Shown: positions 16,750 to 26,409 of the stretch, piece after piece
How the letters are laid out: each line of letters starts with the position of its first letter
How positions within the stretch are numbered: position 1 is the stretch's first letter
Assembly (NCBI RefSeq): GCF_900177545.1
Contig: NZ_FXBQ01000001.1
Coordinates: 1,506,122 to 1,570,121 of the forward strand
Length of the DNA: 64,000 nucleotides
Origin: Maritimibacter sp. HL-12
GTDB taxonomy: Bacteria; Pseudomonadota; Alphaproteobacteria; Rhodobacterales; Rhodobacteraceae
Direction: 5' to 3'
The notes under the pieces: model-generated
What the model was told of the DNA's origin: nothing
Seen by the model: the letters and a program-made list of their open reading frames with translations, nothing else
Databases searched by the model: none
Program-made: the position numbers and the translations under genes

Positions 16750-17420
16750 TGATCTTTTCCGCAGGCCTTGGCACGAGGATGGGTGCCTTGACGGTTTCGC
16801 GACCGAAACCGCTTGTTGAGGTGGCCGGGCGGCCTTTGGTGGATCATGCGCTCGATTTGGCAGAATCCGCCGGAATAGAGACGATTGTGGCCAATCTTCA
16901 CTACCTTGCGGAGCAGCTTGCCGCCCATCTGGAACCTCGTGGCGTGGTTCTTTCGGATGAGCGCGAAAACCTGCTGGAAACCGGCGGCGGCCTGCGTCAT
17001 GCCCTGCCTTTTCTCGGTGATGGGCCGGTCTTCACGCTGAACTCGGATGCGGTCTGGACCGGCGCAAATCCGTTGGAACAACTCCGGTCGCAATGGAAGC
17101 CGGACGAGATGGACGCGCTGCTCCTTCTCGTCTCGCAAGAATCCGCGCTCGGCCACAGCGGGCAGGGCGATTTCATTCTCGACGACGCGGGCCGTTTGGC
17201 GCGCGGGCCGGGGTTGGTCTATTCTGGCGCACAGATCATCAAGACCGAGGGGTTGGCTGCCATCACCGACGAGGTTTTTTCGCTCAACCGGCTTTGGGAC
17301 AGGATGATGGACGAGGGCAGGTTGTTTGGTGCCGTGCACAGCGGTGGATGGTGCGACGTCGGCGATCCCCGCGGCATTGCCTTGGCGCAAGCCATGCTGG
17401 CCGGAGCAACCGATGTTTGA
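16725..17420 (+). CDS. murU: nucleotidyltransferase, MurU-like (N-acetylmuramate-1-phosphate uridylyltransferase)
   Basis: A protein of 231 residues with the sugar-nucleotidyltransferase signature AGLGTRMGALTVSRPKPLVEV near the N-terminus and the metal/sugar site NSDAVW (about 106-111). MurU converts MurNAc-1-phosphate to UDP-MurNAc, completing the salvage route begun by AmgK; together they bypass de novo UDP-MurNAc synthesis and give tolerance to fosfomycin in pseudomonads. The overlap with the kinase gene supports this reading. A general mannose- or glucose-1-phosphate nucleotidyltransferase cannot be excluded. AddB begins 8 bp before its stop. Confidence 0.75.
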   Translation: MRHDPEALMIFSAGLGTRMGALTVSRPKPLVEVAGRPLVDHALDLAESAGIETIVANLHYLAEQLAAHLEPRGVVLSDERENLLETGGGLRHALPFLGDGPVFTLNSDAVWTGANPLEQLRSQWKPDEMDALLLLVSQESALGHSGQGDFILDDAGRLARGPGLVYSGAQIIKTEGLAAITDEVFSLNRLWDRMMDEGRLFGAVHSGGWCDVGDPRGIALAQAMLAGATDV

Positions 17421-20352
17421 GCCGAGCACGAAGCCGCGTCTGTTCGCGCTCCCGCCCGGCGTCGACTTTCCCCGTGCGGTGGTCGCGGGATTGCGCGCGC
17501 GGTTCTGCGGGCAACCGCCCGAAGCCCTCGCCCGGGTCTCCGTTTTCGTAAACACGCGAAGAATGCAGCGCAGGTTTGTCGAGCTTTTCGATGAAGGCCC
17601 CGGCGTCCTGCTTCCCCGTATCCGGTTGGTGACCGACCTCGGGCAAGACGTTGCTTTCGCCGACTTGCCGCCTGCCGTCTCGCCGCTTCGGCGACGGCTT
17701 GAATTGGCCGAGCTGATATCTCGATTGCTCGACTCGCAACCCGATCTTGCCCCGCGCGCGGCGATCTACGATCTCGCCGACAGCCTTGCCGCCCTGATGG
17801 ACGAGATGCAGGGCGAAGGAGTCACACCCGAGGTGATCCGGGCGCTGGATGTCACGGATCTGTCCGGGCACTGGCAACGCAGCCTTACTTTCATCAACGT
17901 TGTCGCGCGGTTTTTCGGTGAATCCAGCAAAGAACCCCCCGATCTGGAGGCGCGGCAAAGGCGTGTGATCGAGCGCCTCAACCGGATCTGGGAGGCCAGT
18001 CCTCCTGCTGATCCGATCATCGTCGCCGGTTCGACAGGATCGCGCGGGGCCACGCAAATGCTGATGCGCGCGGCGGCCGGTCTGCCTCAGGGTGCCGTGA
18101 TTCTGCCCGGGTTCGATTTCGACATGCCGGAACCGGTATGGGATACGCTCAAGGATGCGATGGCCTCGGAAGACCACCCCCAATTCCGGTTTTCCCGGTT
18201 GATGGAAGCCTTGGACCTGCGCCCCCGCGAGGTCATGCCCTGGAGCGACGCAACACCTCCGGTTCCGGCCCGGAACCGCCTTGTCTCTCTTGCCCTGCGG
18301 CCCGCTCCGGTCACCGATCAATGGCAGGCCGAAGCGCCTGGTTTCTCTGGAATAGAGACTGCTACAGACGCCATATCGCTTATAGAGGCACCGTCTCTGC
18401 GGCTCGAAGCGAGCGCGATTGCCCTCATCCTTCGCGATGCGGCGGAGCGGGGGATCGAGGCCGCCCTGATCACGCCGGATCGGACGATCACACGTCAGGT
18501 CACCGCCGCACTGGACCGGTGGCGGATCGAGCCCGACGACTCAGCCGGCCGGCCGCTACCCCTCACGGCACCGGGCCGGCTCTTGCGTCAGGTTGCCGAC
18601 CTCGCCGGTAAAAAGATCAGCGGGCCGGCGTTTCTGGCGTTGCTCAAACACCCGCTCACCAACACCGGCAGCAACCAGCGCGGCGATCACCTGCGCCATA
18701 CCCGCGACCTCGAACTCGAAGCGCTGCGCGAAGACATGCCTTACCCCACGTCCGACTCAATCACCGCATGGGCCGGGTCGCGCGACGATCGCAGGAACTG
18801 GGCCGCCTGGGTGAGCTCTGTTCTCGATGCGCTCGCCCGATCCGGCACACAGGAACTTTCCAGCCACGTGGACCACACCTTGAGAGTTGCCAGCCTGATC
18901 GCTGCAGGCCCTGACGCCGACGGCGCGGGGCAGCTCTGGGAAAAGCCCGCAGGTCGCGAAGCACGGCGCATCATCGATGAGCTTGTCCGCGAAGCGCCTC
19001 ACGGCGGAGAGATGAACGCCGCCGATTTTCGCGGCCTGTTCGCGGCGGTTCTGAACCGGGGAGAAGTGCGCGACCCGGTTCAGCCGCATTCCGGCGTTCG
19101 GATCTGGGGCACGCTCGAAGCGCGGGTGCAGGGCGTGGAACTGGTGATACTTGCCGGGTTGAATGAAGGCGTCTGGCCAGAAAAGCCAAGCCCCGATCCC
19201 TGGATGAACAGAAAGATGCGGTTTGAAACCGGGCTTCTCCTCCCGGAACGCCGTATAGGCCTGTCGGCGCACGATTTTCAGCAGGCCATAGCAGCCAAGA
19301 CTGTTGTCCTCACGCGGTCTGTGCGTGACGCCGACAGCCCTACCGTCCCTTCCCGCTGGGTCAATCGCCTCACGAACCTGATGGCCGGGATGTCGCCTGA
19401 AGCCACAACGGCGCTCGACGAGATGCGCGCGAGGGGGAATTCCTGGCTGAAGCTCGCGGATGCGCTTGATGAGGGTGATCCCGTTGCCCCCGCGCCGCGC
19501 CCCTCACCGTCGCCGCCGATTACTGCGCGGCCAAAGCGCCTCTCGGTAACCCGCATTACCCGGCTGGTACGAGATCCCTACGCCATCTATGCTGAAAAGA
19601 TCCTCGGCCTGCGACCGCTCGGCCCCCTCCACCAATCCGCCGACGCACCATTGCGGGGAACGATCCTGCACAAGGTGATGCAGCGGTTCATCGAGGAAAC
19701 CCCCCATGGCGAAGGGCCGGAAACCGGGCACGCAAGGCTGATGGAGATCGCCCGCGAAGTGCTCGAGGCCGAGGCCCCATGGCCCGCGGCCCGGGCGCTG
19801 TGGCTGGCGAAGTTCGGGCGCATTGCGGATGCGTTCCTTTCCGGTGAAGCCGAGCGACAAGCCCGCGCAACCCCGGTCAAAACCGAGATCCGCGGTGCGC
19901 TTCCCTTCGAGGCGCTTGATTTCACGTTGACCGGAACTGCCGACCGGATCGACCGTGACGACACCGGCGCGCTCCATATCTACGACTATAAAACAGGGTC
20001 TATTCCAACCAAAAAGCAGCTTGAGACCTATGACAAGCAACTGGTTCTGGAAGCCGTGATGGCAGAAGCCGGAGCCTTCGATGGGCTTGCGAAGGCGCGC
20101 GTGGCCGAGGTCGCCTATATCGGGCTCGGAGCGCAGGCAACCTTCAAGGCCTTCGACATGGACCAGGCGACGATCGAACAGGTCGGCGATGAACTCTCGG
20201 AGCTGATATCGGCCTACCGCCAACGAACAAAGGGCTACACCGCGCGCCGGGTCGTCGAAACCCAGACCTTCGCAGGCGACTACGATCACCTCTCACGCTT
20301 CGGAGAATGGGATCACACCGACACGCCCGAACATGCAAAGGTCGGCTTATGA
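17413..20352 (+). CDS. addB: double-strand break repair protein AddB, alphaproteobacterial type
   Basis: AddB is the non-motor partner of the AddAB helicase-nuclease that resects DNA ends for RecA. The 979-residue protein begins MFEPSTKPRLFALPPG and overlaps the preceding gene by 8 bp. The C-terminal RecB-family nuclease domain shows the DxK motif YDYKTG (D858, K860). The N-terminal part is a degenerate UvrD-like fold without a clear Walker A lysine, as expected for the alphaproteobacterial form. Its stop overlaps the addA start by 4 bp (ATGA). Paired orientation and order with addA confirm the assignment. Confidence 0.93.
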   Translation: MFEPSTKPRLFALPPGVDFPRAVVAGLRARFCGQPPEALARVSVFVNTRRMQRRFVELFDEGPGVLLPRIRLVTDLGQDVAFADLPPAVSPLRRRLELAELISRLLDSQPDLAPRAAIYDLADSLAALMDEMQGEGVTPEVIRALDVTDLSGHWQRSLTFINVVARFFGESSKEPPDLEARQRRVIERLNRIWEASPPADPIIVAGSTGSRGATQMLMRAAAGLPQGAVILPGFDFDMPEPVWDTLKDAMASEDHPQFRFSRLMEALDLRPREVMPWSDATPPVPARNRLVSLALRPAPVTDQWQAEAPGFSGIETATDAISLIEAPSLRLEASAIALILRDAAERGIEAALITPDRTITRQVTAALDRWRIEPDDSAGRPLPLTAPGRLLRQVADLAGKKISGPAFLALLKHPLTNTGSNQRGDHLRHTRDLELEALREDMPYPTSDSITAWAGSRDDRRNWAAWVSSVLDALARSGTQELSSHVDHTLRVASLIAAGPDADGAGQLWEKPAGREARRIIDELVREAPHGGEMNAADFRGLFAAVLNRGEVRDPVQPHSGVRIWGTLEARVQGVELVILAGLNEGVWPEKPSPDPWMNRKMRFETGLLLPERRIGLSAHDFQQAIAAKTVVLTRSVRDADSPTVPSRWVNRLTNLMAGMSPEATTALDEMRARGNSWLKLADALDEGDPVAPAPRPSPSPPITARPKRLSVTRITRLVRDPYAIYAEKILGLRPLGPLHQSADAPLRGTILHKVMQRFIEETPHGEGPETGHARLMEIAREVLEAEAPWPAARALWLAKFGRIADAFLSGEAERQARATPVKTEIRGALPFEALDFTLTGTADRIDRDDTGALHIYDYKTGSIPTKKQLETYDKQLVLEAVMAEAGAFDGLAKARVAEVAYIGLGAQATFKAFDMDQATIEQVGDELSELISAYRQRTKGYTARRVVETQTFAGDYDHLSRFGEWDHTDTPEHAKVGL

Positions 20353-23300
20353 AACCGGACGATGCAACCCTGCGCCAGATCGACGCGGCGGACCCATTGG
20401 AAAACACCTGGCTTGTTGCGAACGCCGGATCGGGCAAAACCAGGGTGCTGACCGATCGGGTCGCAAGGCTTCTGCTTTCCGACGTATCGCCGCAGAATAT
20501 CCTTTGCCTCACCTACACCAAGGCCGCCGCCAGCGAGATGCAGAACCGCCTTTTCAAACGGTTGGGTGCGTGGGCCATGAAGCCGGACGGCGATCTGCGC
20601 AAGGAACTTGCCGAACTCGGCGTGGGCGAGATTGATGATCTTGCCAAGGCACGGCGCCTGTTCGCCGGGGCAATCGAAACGCCGGGTGGCCTCAAGATTC
20701 AAACGATCCATTCGTTCTGCGCTTCGATCCTGCGTCGATTTCCGCTCGAAGCCGGCGTCTCGCCGCAGTTCACCGAGATGGACGAGCGCACCGCCCGCCA
20801 ACTTCAGGCCGAAGCGCTCGACGAGATGGCATCGGGACCGGACAAGAGCCAGATCGAAGCGCTCGCCGCGCATGTGACGGATTCCGATTTTACCCGGCTT
20901 GCAAAAGAGATCATCCACCACCGCGACGCGTTTACGGTCAGGACGTCCGCAGCGGAGATCTGGCGCTGGTTCGAGCTTGCTCCAGACCTCGACGAGGCAG
21001 GTATTGAAGCGCAGGCGTTTGCGCCTGGCGATGGCCAGCTTGTTGAAGACCTCTTCCCCTTCCTCGATGCCGGAACAGTCACCGATACGGGTAACGCCCA
21101 GAAGCTCAGGGCATTGAACACCGCGGCGCTGTCGGTGCGTGACCTGCCTGTTCTTGAAGACGTGTTCCTGACAAAAGCCAAGGCTGCTGAGCCGTTTTCG
21201 GCAAAGATAGGGTCTTTTCCAACCAAGAGCACCCTTAAGGCGGCGGCGCATCTCATGCCTCGGGTGGATGATTTCATGCGCCGCGTCGAAGACGCGAGAC
21301 GCTTGCGGCTGGGTCTGTCCGCTGCACAGAAAACCATGGTTCTGCACGCGTTTGCCCACACGTTCATCAAGCGTTACGAGGAAAGCAAACAGGCCCACGG
21401 CTGGCTCGATTTCGACGATCTGATCTCGCGCACGGCCAACCTGTTGAACCATCCCGGCCTTGCCGCCTGGGTGCTCTACCGTCTTGACGGCGGGATCGAC
21501 CACATCCTTGTTGATGAGGCTCAGGATACGTCACCCACGCAGTGGCGCGTGATCGAGAGTCTGGCGCGGGAATTCACCACCGGGGAGAGCGCAAGATCGG
21601 AAAGGGCCCGCACTCTCTTTGTGGTCGGCGACCTGAAGCAATCGATCTACTCGTTCCAGGGTGCCGACCCGGGCGGCTTCACCCGTATGCAGACACAGTT
21701 CGATGACGCATTCCAGCAGGTGGGTGGCCGTGTCCGCGACATGGAGCTCGAGTATTCGTTCCGGTCGTCCTGGGCCATTCTGAGCATGGTCGACCACACG
21801 CTGGAGACAGCGCCGGGACTGGGGCGGGAATTCAAGCATCGCACACTTGATCTGGCACGTCCCGGCCGGGTGGATCTTTGGCCTGTCGTGGAGGTGCAGA
21901 AAGATACAACCCAACCTCCCTGGAGCGATCCAGTCGATATCCCCGCTCCGCATGATCCTGCCGTCGTTCTCGCCAACACCGTTGCCGACGCGATTGCGGA
22001 GATGCTTGAATTCGGCTCTATTCCTGACAAAAATGGCGGCATGCGCGCCATTCGAGCCGGTGATATCATGGTGCTCGTTCAGCGGAGATCCGAGTTGTTT
22101 CACCAGGTCATCCGCGCCTGCAAGGCGCGTGATCTTGCGATCGCGGGCGCGGATCGTCTGCGCATCGGCGGAGAACTCGCCGTGAAGGATCTGACCGCCG
22201 TTCTCGCGTTTCTTGCAACGCCCGAAGACGATCTCTCGCTCGCCTCCGCGCTTCGATCACCGCTTTTTGGCTGGTCCGAGGATGCCCTGTTTCGTCTGGC
22301 ACATGGACGCGGAAAGGCGTTCTTGTGGAACCAGCTTCGAGCCGGCCGCGAGAAACATCCCGATGCCCTTGCTATCCTCAACGATCTCCGCGATCAGGCC
22401 GACTACCTTCGGCCCTATGACCTGATCGACCGTATCCTGACCCGGCACGGCGGCCGTCGGCGGCTGGTGGCGCGTCTTGGCGCGGAAGCAGAAGATGGGA
22501 TCGACGCCCTGCTCACGCAGGCGCTTGCCTATGAGCGCATCGAGGTGCCGAGCCTCACCGGCTTTCTGACATGGCTTGCCAGCGATGAAGTCGAGATCAA
22601 GCGGCAACTCGACAGCGCGGGTGACCAGATCCGGGTAATGACCGTACACGGTGCAAAGGGTCTCGAAGCCCCGATCGTGTTTTTGCCGGAAACAGCCAGA
22701 CGGCGCTCTCCAAACCGCAGCCGGTTGATCGAAACATCGCACGGCATGTGTTGGCGTCTCGGCGAGAATGAAGCGCCGCAGGCAATCCTTGCCGCCACCG
22801 AAGAGAACAAGCGGCGCGAATTTGAAGAAAGCATGCGCCTCATGTATGTGGCGATGACCCGAGCGGAAAGCTGGTTGGTGATTGCCGGAGGCGGAGACGT
22901 TGGCGCTGCAGGCACAACAGATAGCTGGTATCGGATCGCCGAAGCCGGGTTGAAGGCCGCAGGCGCGGTGCATCACGGTTTTGCACTTGGCCCCGGGTTG
23001 CGCCACGAAACCGGGGATTGGACAGACCAACCGCGAACCGGCAAGGCGACGGGGGCCACGCCCCACGTCGACATGCCCGCCTGGATTGGCCTTCACGCGG
23101 CACCCCCGGCCGAGAAACCCTCACCTCTGCGACCGTCAGAGCTTGGTGGTGCCAAGGCGATCGGCGAGGGGGCGGCGGATGAAGATTTGCAGGACGCCGC
23201 GTTGCGCCACGGTCGGCAGGTTCACCGGCTTCTCGAGTTTCTTCCCACATATGACAGGGCGCGCTGGGCGGATGTGGCCCGCGATCTGCTTGCCTTCGGC

Positions 23301-23714
23301 GACGACGCCGCATCCCCCGAGGAGATTGCCGGCCTCCTGGAAGAAGTATCGCGGATTTTCGACGCGCCAGACCTCGCTCGGCTTTTCGAAGCAGGCACCT
23401 TGGCGGAAGTCGAGCTCTCAGCGCCATTGCCGTCGGGTAGCGCGGGCAGAGTGCACGGCGTTGTCGATCGGCTCATCATTGATCCAGAACAGGTCATTGC
23501 CGTTGATTTCAAGACAAATCGCATCGTTCCAGACCGGCCAGAGCAGGTTCCGGAAGGTCTGTTGCGCCAGATGGGCGCGTACGAAACGGCACTCGAAAAC
23601 ATCTTCCCGGACCGCAAGATCAGCACCGCGCTGCTCTGGACACGCACCGCAAGTCTCATGCACTTGCCCGATGGTCTCGCGCTGCGCGCATTTGGCCGAC
23701 TTGACGGATCGTGA
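20349..23714 (+). CDS. addA: double-strand break repair helicase AddA, alphaproteobacterial type
   Basis: AddA is the motor and nuclease subunit of AddAB. The 1121-residue protein has the UvrD/RecB superfamily-1 motifs in order: Walker A ANAGSGKT (24-31), [61 protein letters not shown] and MYVAMTRAE. Near residue 1053 is the nuclease motif VDFKTN. The start lies in an ATGA overlap with the addB stop, making the two translationally coupled. TrxA follows after 47 bp. Confidence 0.96.
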   Translation: MKPDDATLRQIDAADPLENTWLVANAGSGKTRVLTDRVARLLLSDVSPQNILCLTYTKAAASEMQNRLFKRLGAWAMKPDGDLRKELAELGVGEIDDLAKARRLFAGAIETPGGLKIQTIHSFCASILRRFPLEAGVSPQFTEMDERTARQLQAEALDEMASGPDKSQIEALAAHVTDSDFTRLAKEIIHHRDAFTVRTSAAEIWRWFELAPDLDEAGIEAQAFAPGDGQLVEDLFPFLDAGTVTDTGNAQKLRALNTAALSVRDLPVLEDVFLTKAKAAEPFSAKIGSFPTKSTLKAAAHLMPRVDDFMRRVEDARRLRLGLSAAQKTMVLHAFAHTFIKRYEESKQAHGWLDFDDLISRTANLLNHPGLAAWVLYRLDGGIDHILVDEAQDTSPTQWRVIESLAREFTTGESARSERARTLFVVGDLKQSIYSFQGADPGGFTRMQTQFDDAFQQVGGRVRDMELEYSFRSSWAILSMVDHTLETAPGLGREFKHRTLDLARPGRVDLWPVVEVQKDTTQPPWSDPVDIPAPHDPAVVLANTVADAIAEMLEFGSIPDKNGGMRAIRAGDIMVLVQRRSELFHQVIRACKARDLAIAGADRLRIGGELAVKDLTAVLAFLATPEDDLSLASALRSPLFGWSEDALFRLAHGRGKAFLWNQLRAGREKHPDALAILNDLRDQADYLRPYDLIDRILTRHGGRRRLVARLGAEAEDGIDALLTQALAYERIEVPSLTGFLTWLASDEVEIKRQLDSAGDQIRVMTVHGAKGLEAPIVFLPETARRRSPNRSRLIETSHGMCWRLGENEAPQAILAATEENKRREFEESMRLMYVAMTRAESWLVIAGGGDVGAAGTTDSWYRIAEAGLKAAGAVHHGFALGPGLRHETGDWTDQPRTGKATGATPHVDMPAWIGLHAAPPAEKPSPLRPSELGGAKAIGEGAADEDLQDAALRHGRQVHRLLEFLPTYDRARWADVARDLLAFGDDAASPEEIAGLLEEVSRIFDAPDLARLFEAGTLAEVELSAPLPSGSAGRVHGVVDRLIIDPEQVIAVDFKTNRIVPDRPEQVPEGLLRQMGAYETALENIFPDRKISTALLWTRTASLMHLPDGLALRAFGRLDGS

Positions 23715-23761
23715 CCCCGTTCATAGGTTCGGCTCAACCCGTTTTTTCAAGGAGTCCCCTG

Positions 23762-24082
23762 ATGACCACCTACGCTGTGACCGACGACACGTTCGAACAG
23801 GAAGTTCTCAAGAGCGATATTCCCGTCGTCGTCGATTTCTGGGCCGAATGGTGTGGCCCATGCAAGATGATCGGCCCCGCTCTCGAAGAGCTGGCCACCC
23901 AGTACGAAGGCAAGATCAAGATCGCCAAGGTCAACGTCGATGAAAACCCCTCGTCGCCCGCGATGATGGGCGTGCGCGGCATCCCGACGCTGTTCATGTT
24001 CAAGGATGGTCAAGTCGTGTCGCACAAGGTGGGTGCCGCGCCGAAGGCCGCGCTCGACAGCTGGATCAACGAAGTCATCTGA
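23762..24082 (+). CDS. trxA: thioredoxin 1
   Basis: This 106-residue cytoplasmic disulphide reductase has the active site WCGPC at residues 30-34 in [16 protein letters not shown]. The conserved cis-proline is in [12 protein letters not shown], and the family's normal length is kept. The start ATG follows AAGGAG at good spacing; in-frame codons upstream overlap the end of addA. A strong intrinsic terminator 20 bp after the stop ends the long plus-strand series that begins near 13.5 kb. Confidence 0.97.
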   Translation: MTTYAVTDDTFEQEVLKSDIPVVVDFWAEWCGPCKMIGPALEELATQYEGKIKIAKVNVDENPSSPAMMGVRGIPTLFMFKDGQVVSHKVGAAPKAALDSWINEVI

Positions 24083-24101
24083 TCGCATTTTGCGGTGATG
24101 G

Positions 24102-24133
24102 AAAACGCCCGGGTCACAGGCCCGGGCGTTTTT
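24102..24133 (+). terminator. intrinsic terminator of trxA
   Basis: A perfect 12-bp stem (24102-24113 with 24121-24132) around a seven-base loop, GC-rich at its core, ends in a run of T. It begins 20 bp after the trxA stop and is oriented correctly to end the addB-addA-trxA transcript. Confidence 0.9.
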
Positions 24134-24173
24134 CTTTGCTCGGCCCGGATCGGAAACCGGATCGGCAAAAAGA

Positions 24174-24196
24174 AAACCCCGCCAAAGGCGGGGTTT
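24174..24196 (-). terminator. intrinsic terminator for the small membrane peptide gene
   Basis: A perfect 10-bp stem (24174-24183 with 24187-24196) with an AAA loop. In the minus direction it is followed by T-rich sequence, and it lies 38 bp after the stop of the minus-strand gene at 24235. It sits back to back with the trxA terminator. Confidence 0.85.
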
Positions 24197-24234
24197 CCTC
24201 CCGAGCCTTGCGGCCCGAAAACTTTGCTTCTAGC

Positions 24235-24423
24235 TCAGAGGAGCCAGATCGCGGCGCCAACGGCGGCCAGGAACAGCAGCGGCACGATGATGCCGGCAGC
24301 CGACGAAGACGCAGCTTCTTCCACGACAACGACGGGCTCAACGACCGGGTCGGCAAGGCTACCAGCGTGGGCAGCGGTAACGGCGAGAGCGGCAACTGCC
24401 GCGGCAAGCATGACTTTTTTCAT
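24235..24423 (-). CDS. small secreted or membrane peptide, 62 residues, hypothetical
   Basis: The frame from MKKVMLAAAVAALAVTAAHA has a textbook signal peptide (cleavage after AHA), a short acidic Val/Pro-rich stretch (DPVVEPVVVVEE) and a C-terminal hydrophobic segment of about 18 residues ending in WLL. After cleavage it would be a 42-residue, single-helix membrane peptide. Similar short peptides occur in other Rhodobacterales as far as I recall, without known role. It has its own intrinsic terminator, which supports real expression, and no close co-directional partner. Confidence 0.75.
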   Translation of the reverse strand: MKKVMLAAAVAALAVTAAHAGSLADPVVEPVVVVEEAASSSAAGIIVPLLFLAAVGAAIWLL

Positions 24424-24546
24424 CTCAATCTCCAATTGTCCTACCGACGCGAACGCCGGAACAAGGGTAGTTCTGTACCTCGTGAGCCTAGAAAACCGAA
24501 CCACGGAATTTTTGCAACTGGATTCGTCCAAAACATGGTCGTGGTG

Positions 24547-25158
24547 TCAGATTAGCAACACCTGAGTGCCAACCTGCGCGAACCCGAAAAGTTCTTTAAT
24601 ATGCTCGTTGTAGAGACCGATGCACCCATTCGAGGAACGTCTGCCGATCTTGCGCGTGTCGTGCGTGCCGTGGATGCGATAATATGTCCAGCTCAAATAG
24701 AGCGCATGGGTGCCAAGAGGGTTGTCCGGGCCCGGCGGTATGTAGGGCGGCCACTCGGGATTGCGCTGGAGCATAGAGGGGGTCGGGCGCCAATCCGGCC
24801 CCTCGACCTTGCGCACCACGCTGGTACGTCCAAGCCGCGTAAGTTCCTCCGACAACGGCACCGACGTCGGGTAGAGCTTGTAGATTGACTGGTCTTCCGA
24901 CCAGTAGTGCAGGGCGCGCGACGTGGTATCGACCAGGATCGCGCCCTTGCGAAGGTTCGAGAAATAAGGCCGCCAGTCAAGCGAGCGGAAGCTGGAAATG
25001 TTTCGGCGCACAACTTCGGAGAGATCGCGCTCAATTTCCGTGGAACCGGAATCGGTATCCTGGGCCAGAACGGGCGCACCCACAATTCCGCCCGCAGCGG
25101 CAGCCGACGACATCAGGAAGGACCGTCGGTTGATCAACTTCTCGCGCGAAAAACTCAT
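24547..25158 (-). CDS. Tat-exported L,D-transpeptidase (YkuD family)
   Basis: A protein of 203 residues with a twin-arginine signal (NRRSFLMSSAAAAGGIVG, about 10-27) and a YkuD catalytic domain. The domain ends with HGTHDTRKIGRRSSNGCIGLYN, containing the histidine and catalytic cysteine of the SxGC motif. L,D-transpeptidases form 3-3 cross-links or attach proteins to peptidoglycan in the periplasm. Export by Tat suggests folding before export. It is divergent from the CAP lipoprotein gene, with a strong palindrome between them. Confidence 0.9.
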   Translation of the reverse strand: MSFSREKLINRRSFLMSSAAAAGGIVGAPVLAQDTDSGSTEIERDLSEVVRRNISSFRSLDWRPYFSNLRKGAILVDTTSRALHYWSEDQSIYKLYPTSVPLSEELTRLGRTSVVRKVEGPDWRPTPSMLQRNPEWPPYIPPGPDNPLGTHALYLSWTYYRIHGTHDTRKIGRRSSNGCIGLYNEHIKELFGFAQVGTQVLLI

Positions 25159-25226
25159 TCGTCCAATCCTCGATTGCTTGGAACCCCGGCGCGATATATA
25201 GGCCTGACCGGTTGCTGCCGCAAATC

Positions 25227-25250
25227 AAACCGGCGTCAGGACGCCGGTTT
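25227..25250. promoter_or_regulatory. 11-bp-arm perfect palindrome in a divergent promoter region
   Basis: Arms AAACCGGCGTC (25227-25237) and GACGCCGGTTT (25240-25250) are separated by two bases. The element lies in the 168-bp gap between the divergent L,D-transpeptidase and CAP genes. With almost no loop it is better read as an operator than as a terminator. A second dyad, GTTGCG/CGCAAC, lies at 25267-25286. Confidence 0.5.
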
Positions 25251-25326
25251 CCTCCGGTTCCCGCTGGTTGCGATTTTTTCCGCAACAGGCACTATACCGA
25301 CTGGTAACAGATTTCTGGTGGACAAT

Positions 25327-25839
25327 ATGATACGCGCTATTCCGCTGATGCTCAGCCTCGCTTTCGCCCTTGCAGCCTGTGAGAGCCCGGCACCCGTCCG
25401 GATGGGACCCGATGGCAAGCCGATGCCGGTTGCCCGCCAGATTTCCTCCGCGGAACAGAACCGGGTCACCTACCGGATGGTTGATTCGGTCAATGAATTG
25501 CGTGCGGCGGCCGGCGTGCCCCAGGTTCAGCTCAATCCGCAGCTTACCGCCGCCGCCGCGACCCATTCGCGGGACATGAGCCTCCAGAACCGGCCCTGGC
25601 ACTTCGGTTCGGATGGCTCATCTCCGATCGACCGGGTGGCACGCACCGGTTATCCCGGCCAGATGCTCGGCGAGACGATCTCGGAAACCTACGAGACCGA
25701 GCTCGAAACCCTTGCCGCCTGGATGGAGCAGAAAGACACCCGCGACATCATCCTCGATCGCCGCGCGACGAACATCGGATTCGCCTGGTATCAGGATGCC
25801 AACGCCAAGGTCTGGTGGACGCTGCTGATGGGGTCGTGA
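25327..25839 (+). CDS. CAP/SCP-domain lipoprotein
   Basis: A protein of 170 residues with a lipoprotein signal (MIRAIPLMLSLAFALAAC, cysteine at residue 18) and a CAP domain. NELRAAAGVPQVQLNPQLTAAAATHSRDM holds the first conserved histidine. GETISETY corresponds to the family's G-E-N/T motif, and the last part ends in WWTLLMGS. Bacterial CAP proteins are secreted and poorly understood; some have been linked to cell-wall or lipid interactions. It is flanked by two L,D-transpeptidase genes, suggesting an envelope role. It converges on the second transpeptidase with 9 bp between stops. Confidence 0.85.
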   Translation: MIRAIPLMLSLAFALAACESPAPVRMGPDGKPMPVARQISSAEQNRVTYRMVDSVNELRAAAGVPQVQLNPQLTAAAATHSRDMSLQNRPWHFGSDGSSPIDRVARTGYPGQMLGETISETYETELETLAAWMEQKDTRDIILDRRATNIGFAWYQDANAKVWWTLLMGS

Positions 25840-25848
25840 TCTCCGGCC

Positions 25849-26343
25849 TCACGGGTAGATTGTAATCCGGGTTCCAACAGTCACCATCGCGTAGATCGTC
25901 TCGATCTGCCGGTCGGTGACGGCAATGCAACCCGCCGTCCAGTCCGGTTGTTCACGCAAACGACGATCCGTTGGCCCGCCGTGAATGAAGATATCGCCCC
26001 CCGGGTCATTGCCCGCTTCCTTCGCCGACAGGCTGTCGTTGACATCAGGATAGGAAATCCCGAGCGAAAGATGGAACTCACTGTTGGGGTTCTTGCGGTC
26101 GATGATGTAGCTGCCCTCCGGCGTCTTGCCGTCTCCCTTGCGTTCCTTGTGCCCGTTCGGGGCAAAGCCAAGATCGATCGGATAGCTGACGAGCACCCTG
26201 TCGTGATGTATCAGGTGCATCACCCGCGCATCCTTGAAAACGAGGATCTGCGTAACCTCGGGGCCATCGTAGGTTTTGAACTTCGAGCACGAGGCAAGGC
26301 CGAAAAGGCCAAGTATCATCGCCACCATCAGAAATGCGCGCAT
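25849..26343 (-). CDS. YafK/YkuD-type L,D-transpeptidase lipoprotein
   Basis: A protein of 164 residues with a lipobox LASC (cysteine near residue 19), then a murein L,D-transpeptidase domain. KGDGKTPEGSY is a recurrent YkuD motif, and GGDIFIHGGP with DWTAGCIAVTD contain the histidine and the catalytic cysteine. In E. coli the related YafK (DpaA) acts on the peptidoglycan-Lpp link, so hydrolytic instead of cross-linking activity is possible. It is the second such enzyme within 2 kb; the first is Tat-exported. It lies 66 bp downstream of the RNA methyltransferase gene. Confidence 0.85.
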   Translation of the reverse strand: MRAFLMVAMILGLFGLASCSKFKTYDGPEVTQILVFKDARVMHLIHHDRVLVSYPIDLGFAPNGHKERKGDGKTPEGSYIIDRKNPNSEFHLSLGISYPDVNDSLSAKEAGNDPGGDIFIHGGPTDRRLREQPDWTAGCIAVTDRQIETIYAMVTVGTRITIYP

Positions 26344-26409
26344 CGGTGTAGCCTCGTGCGGATTGGTTACAGCGGCATTACAGGAAATCCGCGGTTCCGG
26401 GAAGCGGGA

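Noticed and set aside
24907-25326. Longer N-terminus for the CAP lipoprotein
   Set aside because: Upstream codons are antisense to the L,D-transpeptidase or intergenic; the ATG at 25327 starts a proper lipoprotein signal peptide.
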